Shown here: piece after piece, positions 1-11,419 of the stretch
How positions within the stretch are numbered: position 1 is the stretch's first letter
How the letters are laid out: the number at the start of each line of letters is the position of its first letter
Source of the DNA: Sodiomyces alkalinus F11
Lineage: Eukaryota > Ascomycota > Sordariomycetes > Glomerellales > Plectosphaerellaceae
Assembly: GCF_003711515.1 (NCBI RefSeq)
Contig: NW_021167082.1
Location: 2,907,691 to 2,971,690 of the forward strand
DNA length: 64,000 nucleotides
Reading direction: 5' to 3'
The notes under the pieces: generated by a model
Database searches by the model: none
Told to the model about the DNA's origin: nothing
What the model saw: the letters and a program-made list of their open reading frames with translations, nothing else
Made by a program: the position numbers and the translations under genes

Positions 1-789
1 TCATTTTTCTGGTTTTTAGTGCCCCTCATTGGCCTGATATGTACCGGAGTCTGCGCCATTGTTCACTATGCTACTGTTACCCTGGCCCTGCTATTGGGTG
101 TAATGTATGGATGGACCGACTCTATGTTGTTCTGGCGACGACAAGACACCTGGAGAAGGGCTCAGCCCCTAGCATTCGAGCCAACATCGCCCAGGCGGCG
201 AATGTTCACGACTGCAATTCTCATGCTTCTGGTTTCGACGTTCATTCCGTACCAGTTTGCTTACTTGGTGGCGTGTCTCGTCCAGCTCCTCACCACTGCA
301 CGCGCCCTCCGAATAGCTACTAATGTGGGCTCTCCGGCGAGCCGCGACTTTTACAACTATACCCATTCGATGCTTCTTCTCATGCTTTGGGTTCTCCCTA
401 TTAATTTGCCGACGCTTGCTGTATGGATACGCAACCTTACCATACATTGGTTGACGCCGTTCTCCTCCCACCATAATCTACTCTCCGTCTTTCCATTCAT
501 CGTTCTCGTCGAAACTTTGACCACGGGGAGGATGGTTCCCCGTGTTACGGGAACATTCAAACATCTCACGAGTCTTTTTCTGTTTGGCACAGGGATCTCC
601 GCCGCTATATACGGTGTATCGTACGCCTACATGCTCCACCATCTCGTCAACCTGGTGGCGGCTTGGCTTGTGATCATTCACTCTACCTCATGTGAGTGGT
701 CTTTGGTCCGCTTCGGGTCTTTTGGGGACAGATGCAGGCAGAGGAACGGACGTGAAAGTCGGGCCCTTAAATGTAGCAAGGCCCCTTGA
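1..789 (+). CDS. BST1: GPI inositol-deacylase (BST1/PGAP1 family), C-terminal part, cut by window edge
   Basis: The family removes the acyl chain from the inositol of GPI anchors in the ER membrane, which allows GPI-anchored proteins to leave the ER. Only the C-terminal multi-pass membrane part is here. The frame is open from base 1, so the GTG at 19 is not a real start. Several hydrophobic segments are visible, and the stretch around residues 120-205 (WVLPINLP, HWLTPFSSHHN, LVETLTTGRMVPRVT, HHLVNLVAAWLV) is what I recognise as the conserved end of fungal Bst1. The frame ends at a TGA (787-789). A GTGAGT at about 691 could be an intron donor, so the last 30 or so residues are less certain. 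Base composition is normal, with CA and TG frequent and no RIP damage. The catalytic serine region lies outside the window. Confidence 0.82.
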   Translation, partial: SFFWFLVPLIGLICTGVCAIVHYATVTLALLLGVMYGWTDSMLFWRRQDTWRRAQPLAFEPTSPRRRMFTTAILMLLVSTFIPYQFAYLVACLVQLLTTARALRIATNVGSPASRDFYNYTHSMLLLMLWVLPINLPTLAVWIRNLTIHWLTPFSSHHNLLSVFPFIVLVETLTTGRMVPRVTGTFKHLTSLFLFGTGISAAIYGVSYAYMLHHLVNLVAAWLVIIHSTSCEWSLVRFGSFGDRCRQRNGRESRALKCSKAP

Positions 790-1070
790 CGTGGCGGTTG
801 CTATGTTATCATATTCGTGGCTTCACTGCATGCCGAGGCTTGCACCGTGCCATAGGAAAAACAGTTTACGCAGTTCGACTCGTCTGATACTGTTCAAATT
901 AGTATAAATATATCGACAACAAATGCCTATGTTCCCATACATGGGGAATGCCTATGGTTCTGGTGTTCTGACGTAAGGGGATCCTTAAGGTCACTTCTAT
1001 CAGACAAATTTTGATGACTATGAGTGTCGGTGGTGTTAACAGTTACCTATGGATTAAAGGTAAGTAATAG
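790..1070. other. Unique 3' flank of BST1
   Basis: This is non-repetitive DNA with normal CA/TG content and no open frame of note. It probably holds the 3' untranslated region and terminator of BST1. It ends exactly where a Copia LTR begins at 1071, so the change from normal to RIP-mutated DNA is sharp. Confidence 0.5.
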
Positions 1071-1345
1071 TGTCGCACGTTAAAATCGCACTTGTATGAT
1101 TAACTTAATAGAGTAGAAATCTCGTGTGTGTGTATTATAATAAGTTATATCTGTGTGAGTCTCTTATACCCTTAATTTTAGGTGGTAAAGACTCTATTAT
1201 AGGTACTATATTATTTGGATCCTATCCGGTCTTTTCCGGTATCCGCCCTTATTATATCCTAATACCTAAGGTCCCCGAGATCCGAAGCCCTTAGTTAGGT
1301 ATAGATCCCCTAAGGACTATATTATAGTCCGTGTGCTTATACGAT
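1071..1345 (-). repeat. Copia A0, 3' LTR (275 bp)
   Basis: On the plus strand it starts TGTCGCACG and ends ATACGATA (TGTCGTAT read on the element strand). It is the same LTR family, in the same orientation, as 20471-20745 and 33503-34232, and in the opposite orientation to 36510-36770 and 42573-42833. It is followed at once by a C-rich tract (a polypurine tract on the minus strand), as expected for the 3' LTR of a minus-strand element. The five bases before it are AATAG; the matching duplication is not in view because the other end of A0 is lost. Confidence 0.85.
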
Positions 1346-2057
1346 ATACCCCCTTAGTTAAGGTGGGTCTTCCTGGGTTAACTAACTAATTAAAGGCTTT
1401 AGTTTAAACGAAAAGCTCTTAACTTTTTTATCGTAAAATTAATAGTTAAGGGAAAACGCCCTTATAAAAAGGCTCTAAATCCGCCCTATTAAACTATTTA
1501 ATTTAATTCTATCTTAATTAGTTCCTTAATCCTAATTAGTCGGATCTACTTAATTAGATTTAGATCTATCAGATCTACTACGCCCTTAGGGGCTTTTATC
1601 GTCGTTACGACTACGGCTTTAGTGTATTTAATCTTTTCGTGTAGTTACTTTAACTACTCGATATAATCCTTTTAATCCGTTAAATTAAGCTATTATTATA
1701 GTCTTTTAATCCTTACCTCCGGTAATACCTTTATTAGGCCGTCCGCGATTATATTCTTTATATTAATATACGTGACCTTAAAAAGACCTTACTATACTAA
1801 CTAGCGCGTTTACTAGTTATAAATATCGATATACCGTAATCTTATTCGTAGACGTTATCCCTTCTTATTAATAAGATTAATAGTCTACTAATTATTATAG
1901 TATAGCTATAATTATTATTAATCTAACCGAAGCTTTAAATCCCTTAATATCCGACTAATAAAAAGCGTCTCCTTAGTAGTCTTTACAAGAGCGTGTAGTT
2001 CCAACTTTATTAACAATATCGTACCCGTTAGTTACTTACCCGCCTTCTAGTTAATAA
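1346..2057 (-). pseudogene. Copia A0, end of pol (RNase H), first part
   Basis: Read on the minus strand, this matches the 3' end of the better preserved Copia A1 (about 41870-42560): polypurine tract, a short charged tail, then the RNase H region, all broken by TAG and TAA. The homology stops at 2057, where Copia B begins, and resumes at 8882 with the next bases of the same pol gene. It is one decayed gene split by an insertion. Confidence 0.8.
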
Positions 2058-2410
2058 TTTTGAGGATTGCGGATAAACGAAAGGGACGAAAGTCACGAAA
2101 AGCAGTGGAAAAATACATAGTAACAATGGGATTATAATAGTAGGATTTCTGCGCGCGTGTGGATTGTGTAAAAAGCGATAATTAAGAAGAAGAACAAAGG
2201 AAGGAAGAACCGAACCGAGGGGACAGGTTAATATCCTTTGTTCTTTCCTTCTTTGTAAAGGAATCGAGATCATAATAATAACGTAATCCTTTGTCTAAGA
2301 CGTAATCCTTTGTGTAGGACGTAATCCTTTGTCTAGGCTTGCGGGGAAGATGTCCTTTGTTCTAGTACGAAGATACTCGAAGCATATAGATATTATTAGT
2401 AATATCTACA
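2058..2410 (-). repeat. Copia B 3' LTR (353 bp)
   Basis: It is a near copy of 8529-8881, with differences mainly C/T and G/A transitions. On the element strand it starts TGTAGATATT. A tract of six C (minus-strand G) follows as the polypurine tract. It carries three spaced copies of a short CGTAATCCTTTGT-like motif at about 2281-2335. Confidence 0.85.
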
Positions 2411-2708
2411 TCCCCCCGTAAGCTGGTTCTTATATAAGAAGGAGCAGCTTAGAACGAGTATATATAGGTATATAGTTATAACGCAGAAACCCTAGTTAAC
2501 TAACTGGAACTAATTAAGAGGAAAAAATAAAACCTCTAAGGGAAAATGTTAAAAACCCTTGATTTCTTATTAAAGGGAAAATTCGAAAACCCTCTTTTTA
2601 TAATACTAGGAAAACCCGTAGGTAAAAAACCTAATTATAAGTATTTATATCTAGGAAAATCCGAAGATAAAAAACCTAGTTCTATTATAGACCTTAGTAA
2701 TTTAGTTC

Positions 2709-2998
2709 TTAAATTCGGGTATAAGGTAGTATATCGTAGTTAGGCAGCGTATCGTCTTTATGACCTAAATTCAAATAACCGCATAGTGTATTATGTAAGT
2801 CTTTAGGTAGACCTTTAGTCATTATATCGGCTATATTAAATTTGGTATTTATATAAACGACCTTTATTTTGTTATTTTGAAGCTGTTGTCTGCAGTAGTG
2901 ATACTGACGGTCTATATCCTTTACACGTTTGTGAAATTCAGGATTTTCACAAAGCTTCTTTGCGCTTTCGCTGTCTATGAATATAGTAGGAATCGGTA

Positions 2999-3029
<31 letters not shown>

Positions 3030-3250
3030 CAAACCAAAGTTTATATCAGTAAATAACCGAAGGTTATTTACTAGGTCTGTATATATATTATATATATAGA
3101 TTCCTTCTTTAGAAGCTTCGGTTAAAGCCATATATTCTGCTTCTGTTGTTGATAAAGCAACGACTTTTTGTTTAGTAGAAGTCCAGCTTATTAAATTATT
3201 TACACCTATACAGTAGATGTAACCTGACGTAGAAGTCCTGTCTTCGATTA
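2709..3250 (-). pseudogene. Copia B RNase H domain
   Basis: An uninterrupted 140-residue stretch (3131-2709) begins MALTEASKEGIYIYN and continues with DSESAKKL, YHYCRQQL, VYINTKFNIADIMTKGLPK, the typical C-terminal RNase H of Copia elements (the D, E, D series and the ADIMTKGL motif). The preceding ..EAEY.. part lies just upstream, to about 3250. A run of nine Asn codons (a TTA/ATT microsatellite at 3000-3026) interrupts the usual spacing and is absent from the Copia C homologue at 27154-27573. Confidence 0.8.
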
Positions 3251-3639
3251 TATCTGAAAAACTAGTATCAGAATAACCGTATATATTAAGGTCTTTTTTA
3301 TTTGAACAGTTATATAAAAGCCCGATATTAGGAAAAGTATTTATATACGCCCAGATTCGATTTAAAGCTATAGAGTGCTCTGGAGACGGATTACTTATAT
3401 ATCGAGCGCATTTATTAACAGCGTAGGTTATATCTGGTCTAGAGTGTAGTGCTAAATATAATAAAGCACCGATTTCCCGTTGGTATATTTTAATATCGGC
3501 TTTTAATGTCTGTTCCTGATTTAGTGTAAGAACCTTTTTATTTATATAACGGGTATCAACGCGTTTAAGGCTTCGTTTATTATATTTATCGAGGATTTTA
3601 TTCGTATAAGGTAACTAATTTATAGAAAGGGTCTTATTT

Positions 3640-4330
3640 GACTTATTTATAGTGATTTCGTGTCCTAAAAAGATATATAGTAACCTAGATCTTTAAGAGA
3701 GATCTGTTTCGACATTTCAGTAAATAAATACTGTATCGTTGTATACAAAGGGCTTAGTACCACTATATCGTCCACGTGGCATAGTAGTATAGCACGGTCC
3801 TTTTTATTCTTATAAAAAGTAAATATACCGTTATCGAAATCAGAGACTAGGTAACCGATTTCGCGGAGTATTTTTACAAAACAGTTATACCAAAGCCGGG
3901 GGCTTTGTTTCAAACCGTATAAAGCTTTATTTAGTTTACAAACTAGTTTATTCGAGCCTTCTTTTTCCTCGAAGCCTGTGGGTTATATAGTATAAATCTC
4001 GGTATCTATATCGGCGTGAACGAAAGCGTTCTTTACGTCGAATTGTCTAAAATTCCAGCCTAGGGATACGTCTAGTATCAAAGCTAATCTATAGCTTTCA
4101 AGTCTGCAGGTGGTAGAAAAGGTTTCTAAATAATTAATACCGAGTACTTGATTAAACCCTTATATACACCAACGTGCTTTATATTTTATAGCCTCGTTTT
4201 TATCGTTATATTTAATCTTATATACCCAACGGCCTCCTAAGACGTTTAAGGTATTTATATCCTTATTATTATTATTCTTATTATTATTATATTAAGGCGT
4301 ATCTTTTATATTTATTCAATCCCAGGTATT
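3640..4330 (-). pseudogene. Copia B reverse transcriptase
   Basis: This encodes the RT palm. An 82-residue open stretch (3913-3665) contains SPRLWYN and CHVDDIVVLSP, the YVDD-type catalytic box with both aspartates kept. Upstream, on the same strand, VYKIKYNDK, FSTTCRLES and FDVKNAFVHAD are the conserved Copia RT N-terminal blocks. A few TAG/TAA interruptions are present (for example at ..WCI*GFNQ..), so it is not functional as read, but damage is light. Confidence 0.8.
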
Positions 4331-4879
4331 TCTGTTTTCAAGGTCTGTTATTTCAGCTACTATAGCTTCTATCCACTTATTCTTATCAGAGCAGTTCATG
4401 GCCTGTTTAGAAGTAGCTGGTTCGTATAAAGAATTTACAGTTAGAAGAAAGTGGGGATCTTCTTAAAACTGTAGGTTTCCTAGTATAGTATCTTCAGTTA
4501 TATATGATAAGCGCTTATTATCATCATACGATATATAATCGTTATCGTTTTCCTTCGAAGATTTAGAAGGGATTTGAATTTCGAACCTGGATTTAAGGCC
4601 GTTATTAACCGGGTCGGTTATAGTTATATTATCGGTATTTTCGGCTGGAATAATACCGCCCGCTACTCGAAGACCCTTTCGTCTTTTATTATTATTAATA
4701 TTATTATTATTATCTTCTTCGGTTTGGATAGACCTAAACGTACGTTTAGTATTATTATAATACTCGCCGAGTAGATAAGACTCGGGGTTGGAAACCAGTT
4801 CTGCCTGCGGTATAGTTAAAGTAGGAGACTTATTATTATTTATATAGTTTACAGGGTTATTTTTATTAATTATAGGATC

Positions 4880-6100
4880 TAAAGAAGAAGTCAGAAACTG
4901 ATTTTCTAGTATATATACGTCACGATACCAGGTAGTCTTCCTAGATCGAGGATTATATATTGTATAGTTATAATCGTTATAACCTACTAAAGCACCCTAA
5001 AGTTCTCGTGAATCCAGTTTCTTTGTTTTCGGGTCGTTATTGTTATAATATACAACAGAACTCCAAACCCGAATATTATTTATATTAGGTTTACGATTTT
5101 CTACTAATTCGTAGGGCGTTTTAAAGCCTACTACTAAATTAGGTGTTCTATTATACGTATAAACTACCAAATAACCAGCATCCCCCTAAAGGTATTTAGG
5201 TAGGCCTGAGTAGAAAAGAAAATAACGGACTTTTTCTATTATAGTCCTTATAACCCGTTCTATCGAGCCTTAAGTCTTATAGGTATACGGGGGTTTTATA
5301 TTATGATTTACACCGACGAATAGTCTTTTAAACAAGGCATTCGTAAATTCTTTTCCGCTATCGGTATTAACTTCTTTTATTTTTATATTATACTTATTAT
5401 TTTCCACGGGGATTTTCCACTCTTTTATAGCATTTATAACACATATTTCTGATTTATCTATAAGCAGTTTTACCTATAGATACCGTGTGGAACGGTCTAT
5501 TATAAACAGAATCTAACGCTTCCTATTATAGGTTATAGGGTCGATAGGCCCGTATAAATCCATCTAAATCTTTTTAAGGTAGGAAAAATCCTTATATGTA
5601 TTAATGGATTCTTTATTCGTAAGCGTAGCTGACTTGCTTCTTCTATAGGCTTTATAGCTCTGTATTTCTAGTATATCTTCTTTAGATATGTTTATAGTAT
5701 CTTTATCTATATATTTTAAAGAAGTGGAGTTAATATAACCTATCCTGCAGTGCCATAGCGGTATATTCTCTTTATTATTTATTATTTTCCGACGGTTATT
5801 TCGGTCTCTTTATTCTGTTCTTTGTTCTATAGGTTGTTCTTTTCTTTATTCTACGACCTATGCCCCTGTAGAGTGGGTCTTTAAGTGGGTATTTTCTGAG
5901 ACGGTATTCTTTATGCCTGACTATTCCTTTATTCTTGGAATCTGTTCCTTTATTCCTTTTCTTTTATCTAGAATAGTCTTCTTTTTTCCTGTTATATTTA
6001 TAGTACTATACGGCTACGAGGACCGTGACGACGACCCTATTACCCCCCCGTACGTCAGGGCCCGTGCCGAAGCCTAGTAGAGACCGTTATATAAAACGGC
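4880..6100 (-). pseudogene. Copia B integrase core and C-terminal region
   Basis: The minus-strand frame shows IIDRSTRYL, VNTDSGKEFTN and GSIERVIRTIIEKV, which fit the D, D and E blocks of the DDE integrase, followed by the GFKTPYELVENRKP and ..GALVGY.. region typical of Copia integrases. The N-terminal zinc-binding part, at about 5700-5900, is more damaged. Downstream (about 4330-4880) is the low-complexity linker, rich in Asn and Ser, that precedes RT. Confidence 0.72.
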
Positions 6101-6299
6101 TCTAGTAAAAACGTCGGTGGTTTTATTTTAGTTATTTTAGAACAGAATAAGCTAGTTATTTCCTATAAGGCCGTAGATTTTCTTTGTATATAGGACGGGA
6201 AGGCTAATGATATTAGTACCTAATTCGGGAATAAATAAGTAGTTCTGAAGTAGTAGTATTCTTCCTGAATCCCTGAATTTAATATAATAGTTCCCAGTA

Positions 6300-7690
6300 C
6301 CTATTAGTTTTATTTTATTTGCATCACCCCCACTAGCAGTACTTTAAGTAGTTTTATACGTGGAAAAGAGCGTTTTATTTACTACTACGTATGCTATAGC
6401 GCCGCTATCAATACAAAAATTCAAATCCAATTTAACTAAACTATCTAAAATTCTATTAATCTTTTCTACTACCCGTCCTATATTTATAGTAGTCTTTTAA
6501 GGGGTATTAAAAATTTAGCGTTTATTTTAAAGGATAAATACCTGTTCAGTATCCATCAGGTCTTCCGCGTAGGGGTCCGGGAGACGTAAGGGTTTAGGTA
6601 TAATAGGAACGTCTTAAAAAAGAACCTCGTTATCCGAGTCTTCTTCTTCTTCCTAATCTTCTTTTCCTAATTCTTCTTCTAATTCTTCTTCTTCTTCTAA
6701 AAAAGGCTCCTCCGTAGGGGGTAAATGAGAGACTAAATTAATAGTCTTTTTATTACTTATTTTCCCTAGGAGCTTCTATTACTCGCACTAACGGAAGAAA
6801 TTAAGTATTTTAGTCTCTCGTAACGAAAGCTTCGACGGTGCTATCTTCTTCGGAGGCTTTTTATTTTTATTTACCCGATTTTAGGTATTTTTCCTTAAAC
6901 CTGAATTTCCCAGGACTACCTAGCCTGCGGGGGCTTTTTCTAGGTAAAGAAAATAACAGTTTATCGGCCGATAGCCGGTTCCTTTACAGTTACTGCAGAA
7001 GATGTTCTTCTGACTGCTATTAGACTGATTTCTCTAATTTGTCTTTGATTTTTCTATGCTTTTATAAGCAGGGTCTTCGAGGTAAAAGAGTCGATTTTCC
7101 TTGACGCGTCTATCAGTTCCGCAATGATTTTATCGAACGTATAACTATCGATATCGTGCCGAAGAGCCTGCGTAATCTATGCTATGACTACGTCGTAACG
7201 CTCGTCTAGGCGGTTTAGAGTCCAGGTAAAAACCACCTTATCTAGTAGTATAATATCCCTTCCTCGAAGGGCAATCAGTCTTTCTTAGACTTTATATAGA
7301 AAATCCTTAAGCGTGGAGAATTCTAAGACTTTTAGGTTAAAAAACGACTTAAGGACGTCGTAGTCTGCTTAAAAACCCTTTTTCTCGTATAGGGATTTTA
7401 GCTTTTCCCAGATTTCTAAAGTAAAATCAAGGTCCTAAACCTGCGTCAGGGGCCCGTCTTGCAGAGCGGAGAGTAAATCTCTAGTGGTCTTTAGATCTTT
7501 TTCTTTAGCCTTATTAGAGGTATCTAAAGGCAGGGGTTTTATAAGCTCTTTTAGAAGCTTTCCCTTACGTGTAATGTAGGCACGCATAGCTATCGTCCAG
7601 GTCTCATAGTCCTAACTACCCTTAAGCTTCTTCATGTTAATATCTTTAAGTTCTGCCTAAGCGGGCATCTTAAGAGCTTCTGAACGGTAT
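6300..7690 (-). pseudogene. Copia B gag and protease
   Basis: Starting near 7690 on the minus strand, the frame reads a gag with MKKLKGS, ETWTIAMRAYI and RLDERYDVV..ALRHDIDSYT, homologous to Copia C gag (22954-23181). A zinc knuckle of CX2CX4HX4C type is visible at about 6940-7000 (CSNCKGTG, with the His now Tyr). An acidic Glu-rich linker follows at 6640-6720, then protease DSGAIAYVVV near 6390-6420, where the active-site Asp-Ser-Gly is kept. Confidence 0.72.
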
Positions 7691-8528
7691 TTATTTTGTT
7701 TATTTTGGATAAGAACTGACGAAGTTATAATATAAATAAGGAAAATAGTCCTTTTCTTTATTCTTTTCTTTATTCTTTTCTTTATTCTTTTCTTTATTAT
7801 TTTCTTTATTCTGTGCATGGGTGGTCACCATAGCGATGCCTTTATTCGTGCGGTTCTAAAATAGAGCCGGTATACAGTTCTTTATTCTGAAAAAGGAAGA
7901 AACGGCTTTATAGATAAAGAAAACGATACCTGTACGTGCAGATAACAGAATTCCTTTATTTCTGAAGACAGTATTCCTTTATTCTGACGGGTCTAAAGTG
8001 GAGCCGGTATAATTCCTTTATTTACGAGGATCCTAAAGAGGGTCTTCGCGTAATAAGGGGATTCACGGTCGTATAGAAAACAAGATATTTATATAGGATT
8101 CCACGGTCGGAAAATATATAGGGGAAATCTTAGGCAGAACTAAAGACTTATATATAACGAAAGGTATCCTAGTAATATAACTAGAATAGCCCTCGTAGTA
8201 TAGTGGTTATAGTATCCGTACGTAAAGAATAGTAAGTGCACCTGTTTAATTCACGCAATCGTAGCTTTTATGATTTTTCTGATAATTTTATAGATTTATA
8301 AGCGTACGACTAAGCCGACCGATCGTTCGAATCTTAGAATCGTAGATATAGGTATATAGGTCAGTAGGAAGGTAGGTAGGCAGTGTCGGTAGTATATAGA
8401 GTGGAATATCGGATAGGAATAGGGACTGTTCTTTGGAATCAGGGGATTCTCTTTTTAGCTTACGACCGTAGGTAATTAAGGAATATATTATTTGGAGACT
8501 TCAGTCGAGCTTTTCCGGGCTTATAACC
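7691..8528 (-). other. Copia B leader between 5' LTR and gag
   Basis: This is non-coding in either strand. It contains a pyrimidine repeat of about 50 bp (CTTTATTCTTTT units, 7750-7810) and, next to the LTR at 8513-8528, the primer-binding site, which reads GGTTATAAGCCCGG on the minus strand. The leader is long (over 800 bp) for a Copia element. Confidence 0.6.
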
Positions 8529-8881
8529 TTTTAAGGATTACGGATAAACGGAAGGGACGAAAGTCACGAAAAGCAGTGGAAAAATAGATAGTAGTAATAG
8601 GATTATAATAGTAGGATTTCTACGCGCGTGTGGATTATATAAAGAGCGATAATTAAGAAGAAGAACAAAGGAAGGAAGAACCGAACCGAGGGGACGGGTT
8701 AATATCTTTTATTCTTTCCTTCTTTATAAAGGAATCGAGATCGTAATAATAACATAATCCTTTATCTAAGGCGTAATCCTTTATATAGGACGTAATCCTT
8801 TGTCTAGGCTTGCGGGGAAGATGTCCTTTGTTCTAGTACGAAGGTACTCGAAGGATATAGATATTATTAGTAATATCTATA
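8529..8881 (-). repeat. Copia B 5' LTR (353 bp)
   Basis: This is the partner of 2058-2410, identical in length. It carries more TpA substitutions than its partner (for example TTTATC where the partner has TTTGTC), so the two LTRs were hit unequally. Confidence 0.85.
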
Positions 8882-9512
8882 GATAATACTGCCGAAAAGC
8901 TTTCTCGCGTATTCTTAGGAGCTTTTACGGTCTAGAGTATCCCCGAAGGACGTGTTATTTACGGTTAGGAAGAGTCTATCCCTACTAAATTCCAGGTAGT
9001 AGTGCTTTATATAATATAGGAATAGCAGGACTTATTAAGCCCTTTTAAGGTGGTTAGAGAAGGGGTTAGTATTATATTAGGAAAGCTTTAAATAGGTACA
9101 CGCGATATCGGGTCTAATTATAATAGGGGTGTATAGGATTAAACCTATTATACCCTAATACTATCGGACCTTAGGAATCGACGCGCGTATACTATCGCGT
9201 GGTATTAACGGCTCCGTAGTTAATAATATGATTTTTAGTCGTTTTTAGTAGAGGATATCTACGTAGTATTTAACCGCGATCTTCTCTATATATGAGGATT
9301 ATAATAGCTATAACCTATATATAGCTCTATACCTTAGGACCTTAATTCCTAGGAATTAACAGATTTCGTCTCCTCCTAATAACCTATAGCTTCGCGTAAG
9401 GGTAGCCTTAAGGTTATCGGCGTTAGTCTTATAATCTTTATAGTAGATAAGCCCGATATTATTAACGTAGCAGAATAGGATTAAACTATCACGGATTATA
9501 ATATAGGGGTTT
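8882..9512 (-). pseudogene. Copia A0 reverse transcriptase/RNase H, second part
   Basis: This is the continuation of the pol gene interrupted at 2057. On the minus strand a 67-residue open piece (9559-9356) includes FCYVNNIGLIYYKD and SYRLLGGDE, matching FFYVDDIRLIYYKD in Copia A1 near 41310. The catalytic YVDD has become YVNN, as two G-to-A changes. Homology to A1 ends near 9512, where the LINE 5' region starts. Confidence 0.75.
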
Positions 9513-9789
9513 ACGTGGGGGGACCTACGTTTTACGCGCAAACGCCCTAAACCTCTCAAAACCTATATCAATCGGTAGTTCTTTTCAAGCTCTTTACGTC
9601 TAGCTATAGCCATGTATTACGCAGGCGCTAATTTAGGCTTAGGCATATTTTAAGTGCGAAAATACCTGGAAACGGGCCTACTCCCCCGCGTGCGGGGGAA
9701 AGGTCTAACATAGCCCGTGGGCCTACACTAACAAAGCAGTAGGCCCAGCCGCGCAAAGCCGCACCCCCGACCTCCACCTAACCATAATG

Positions 9790-11370
9790 CTATAAACAAT
9801 AACCCACTAGCCATAACGCTAGCCATAACAACGCCCCTAACGCCCCTAATACCCCTAATAGCCCTAACGCCCCCCCTAAGGCCCCTATAACTATAAAGGG
9901 CCTAGGGGAGGTAGATATAGGTAATACCTCTATTATAGAGGATTTAACCCTCGCTACGCCTCTAAACTCGAAAAGGCACCTTAGCCCTTTTATACCTACT
10001 ACTAGACGTTGTTCTAGGACCCGAATCGAATCCCCCTCGGACTCGGAAGCCAAAGGCGCTTTCGAAACGCCCTCTAGGCCCCCCTCTGCTTCTAGGGCCC
10101 CCCCTGCTAAAAAACCGAGCCTTTTAGGCTCTAAATAGGCTAAAAAGGCGCCTAGAATAGCTAAAGCCCCAGGAAAAACCTCGGCTAAGTCCTAGAAGTC
10201 GACTAGTTCGGCTAGTAAGGCATAGGCTAAAGAACTACTCTAATAGGCTCTTTAGCTGCTTCAATAGGCCTATACCCTCGACCCTATGCCTTAGATTAAG
10301 GCCCTAACCGCAGGGCTTAAATCTACTATCGATGGAACCCTAAGCCCCTAGCCTCCTATACTCGAATAGAAGGTCGATGAGCTAGCTTAGGTAGTTTATA
10401 GGCTTATAGAATAGCCTAAACCCCTTTATAACGAGGCTGTAACGAGGAAAAAAGGCCCTATAGCACCCTAGGCCCCTATTTCAGGGGCTTTAGTACCCTT
10501 AGCCCCCACCCCCACCTCTATACCCCCGGTACCCCTCCTAATAGGTCCTAAAAAGGTCCCTAAGGTTATTCTACAACCTACGGCAGGGGCAAAGATTCTG
10601 AGGGAAAACTTCGACCCCCTCGCGCTTCGGAATAAGCTTAATAAGGCCCTAAAATTCTCTATAGTTACGGCTGTTAGCCGGTCGCCTAACGGGAACCTTA
10701 TTTTAACCCCAGGGCCGAGTTATAGCATTTAATAGCTCCTAGACTCGCAGAATCAGTGGTTTAAAGAGCTAAACCTCCCTCTCTAGCCCCCCTAGCCTAT
10801 AGGCGACTGGTTTAAGCTTATTATTAAACAGGTGCCTTCTAGAACTTTCAGGGGTGGCGATACCCCTTTACCCAACCCCTCCGAGCCGCCGTAAAAGGCC
10901 CTAAACCGAAGCCTATAATAGGGCCTAGGCCTATAGGACCTAGCTACTAAAATTGGCACCTTTAACCCTATTAGGGTAGTAGGGAAGCCTCGGTGGCTAA
11001 GGGCTCTAAACGCGTTTTACGGCGTAGTGATTATTTCTATGCTCTCCACTAACGAATAGAAGTACTGCCTAAAACAGGGGCTCTTTATAGCCGGCCAGCG
11101 GCTAAAGGTCTATAAATATAGGCCTATAACCGCTAGAACCTAGTATTCTAACTGCTAGAAATTTGGGTATACCCGGGGGACCTATAAGAGCCAAGCTTCC
11201 TACCCTATCTACGCCGTTAAAGGTTATAGGGAGGAATACTACTACTATAATAAGTGTGAAGAATACGGAGACTACGAGTATAAAACCTATAAGTGCTATA
11301 ACTAAGAGGGAGACTACCCCCCCTCTGGCAGGGACTACGAGGTCTTTTAAGCTATGAAACCCTAAATTTC
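9790..11370 (+). pseudogene. LINE-1 ORF1 (nucleic-acid-binding protein)
   Basis: The first two-thirds is Pro, Ala, Ser and Lys rich (low complexity). A more ordered part follows at 10580-11000, and at about 11145-11330 a cluster of former CCHC knuckles: SNC*KFGYTRGTYKS, then repeated Y-X2-Y or C-X2-C groups in which TGC/TGT has become TAC/TAT. The reverse-strand frames in the same interval (9790-10053, 11102-11428) are shadows. ORF1 proteins of this type bind the element RNA. Confidence 0.65.
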
Positions 11371-11419
11371 TATAAATAAAGGGCCTTATAGTTCTAAAGA
11401 TATCCGGTTTATTTAATAT

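Larger units (their letters stand above)
2058..8881 (-). mobile_element. Copia B, complete Ty1/Copia retrotransposon inserted in Copia A0
   Basis: It has two direct LTRs of equal length (353 bp, 2058-2410 and 8529-8881). Read on the minus strand the order is 5' LTR, primer-binding site, gag, protease, integrase, reverse transcriptase, RNase H, polypurine tract, 3' LTR, which is the Copia order. The target-site duplication is AATAA at 2053-2057 and GATAA at 8882-8886; the one difference is the G-to-A change RIP makes after T. Joining A0 across the insertion gives the same spacing as in the other Copia A copies. The 3' half of pol has fewer stops than the other elements here, so this may be one of the younger insertions. 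Confidence 0.9.

Noticed and set aside
1..789. A complete 256-residue membrane protein starting at position 19
   Set aside because: Position 19 is GTG, the frame is open to base 1, and the content is the C-terminal membrane part of Bst1, so it is a gene cut by the window edge.
7750..7810. CTTTATTCTTTT tandem repeat as a telomere-like or origin element
   Set aside because: It lies in the leader of Copia B, is short and pyrimidine-rich, and resembles no fungal telomere repeat.
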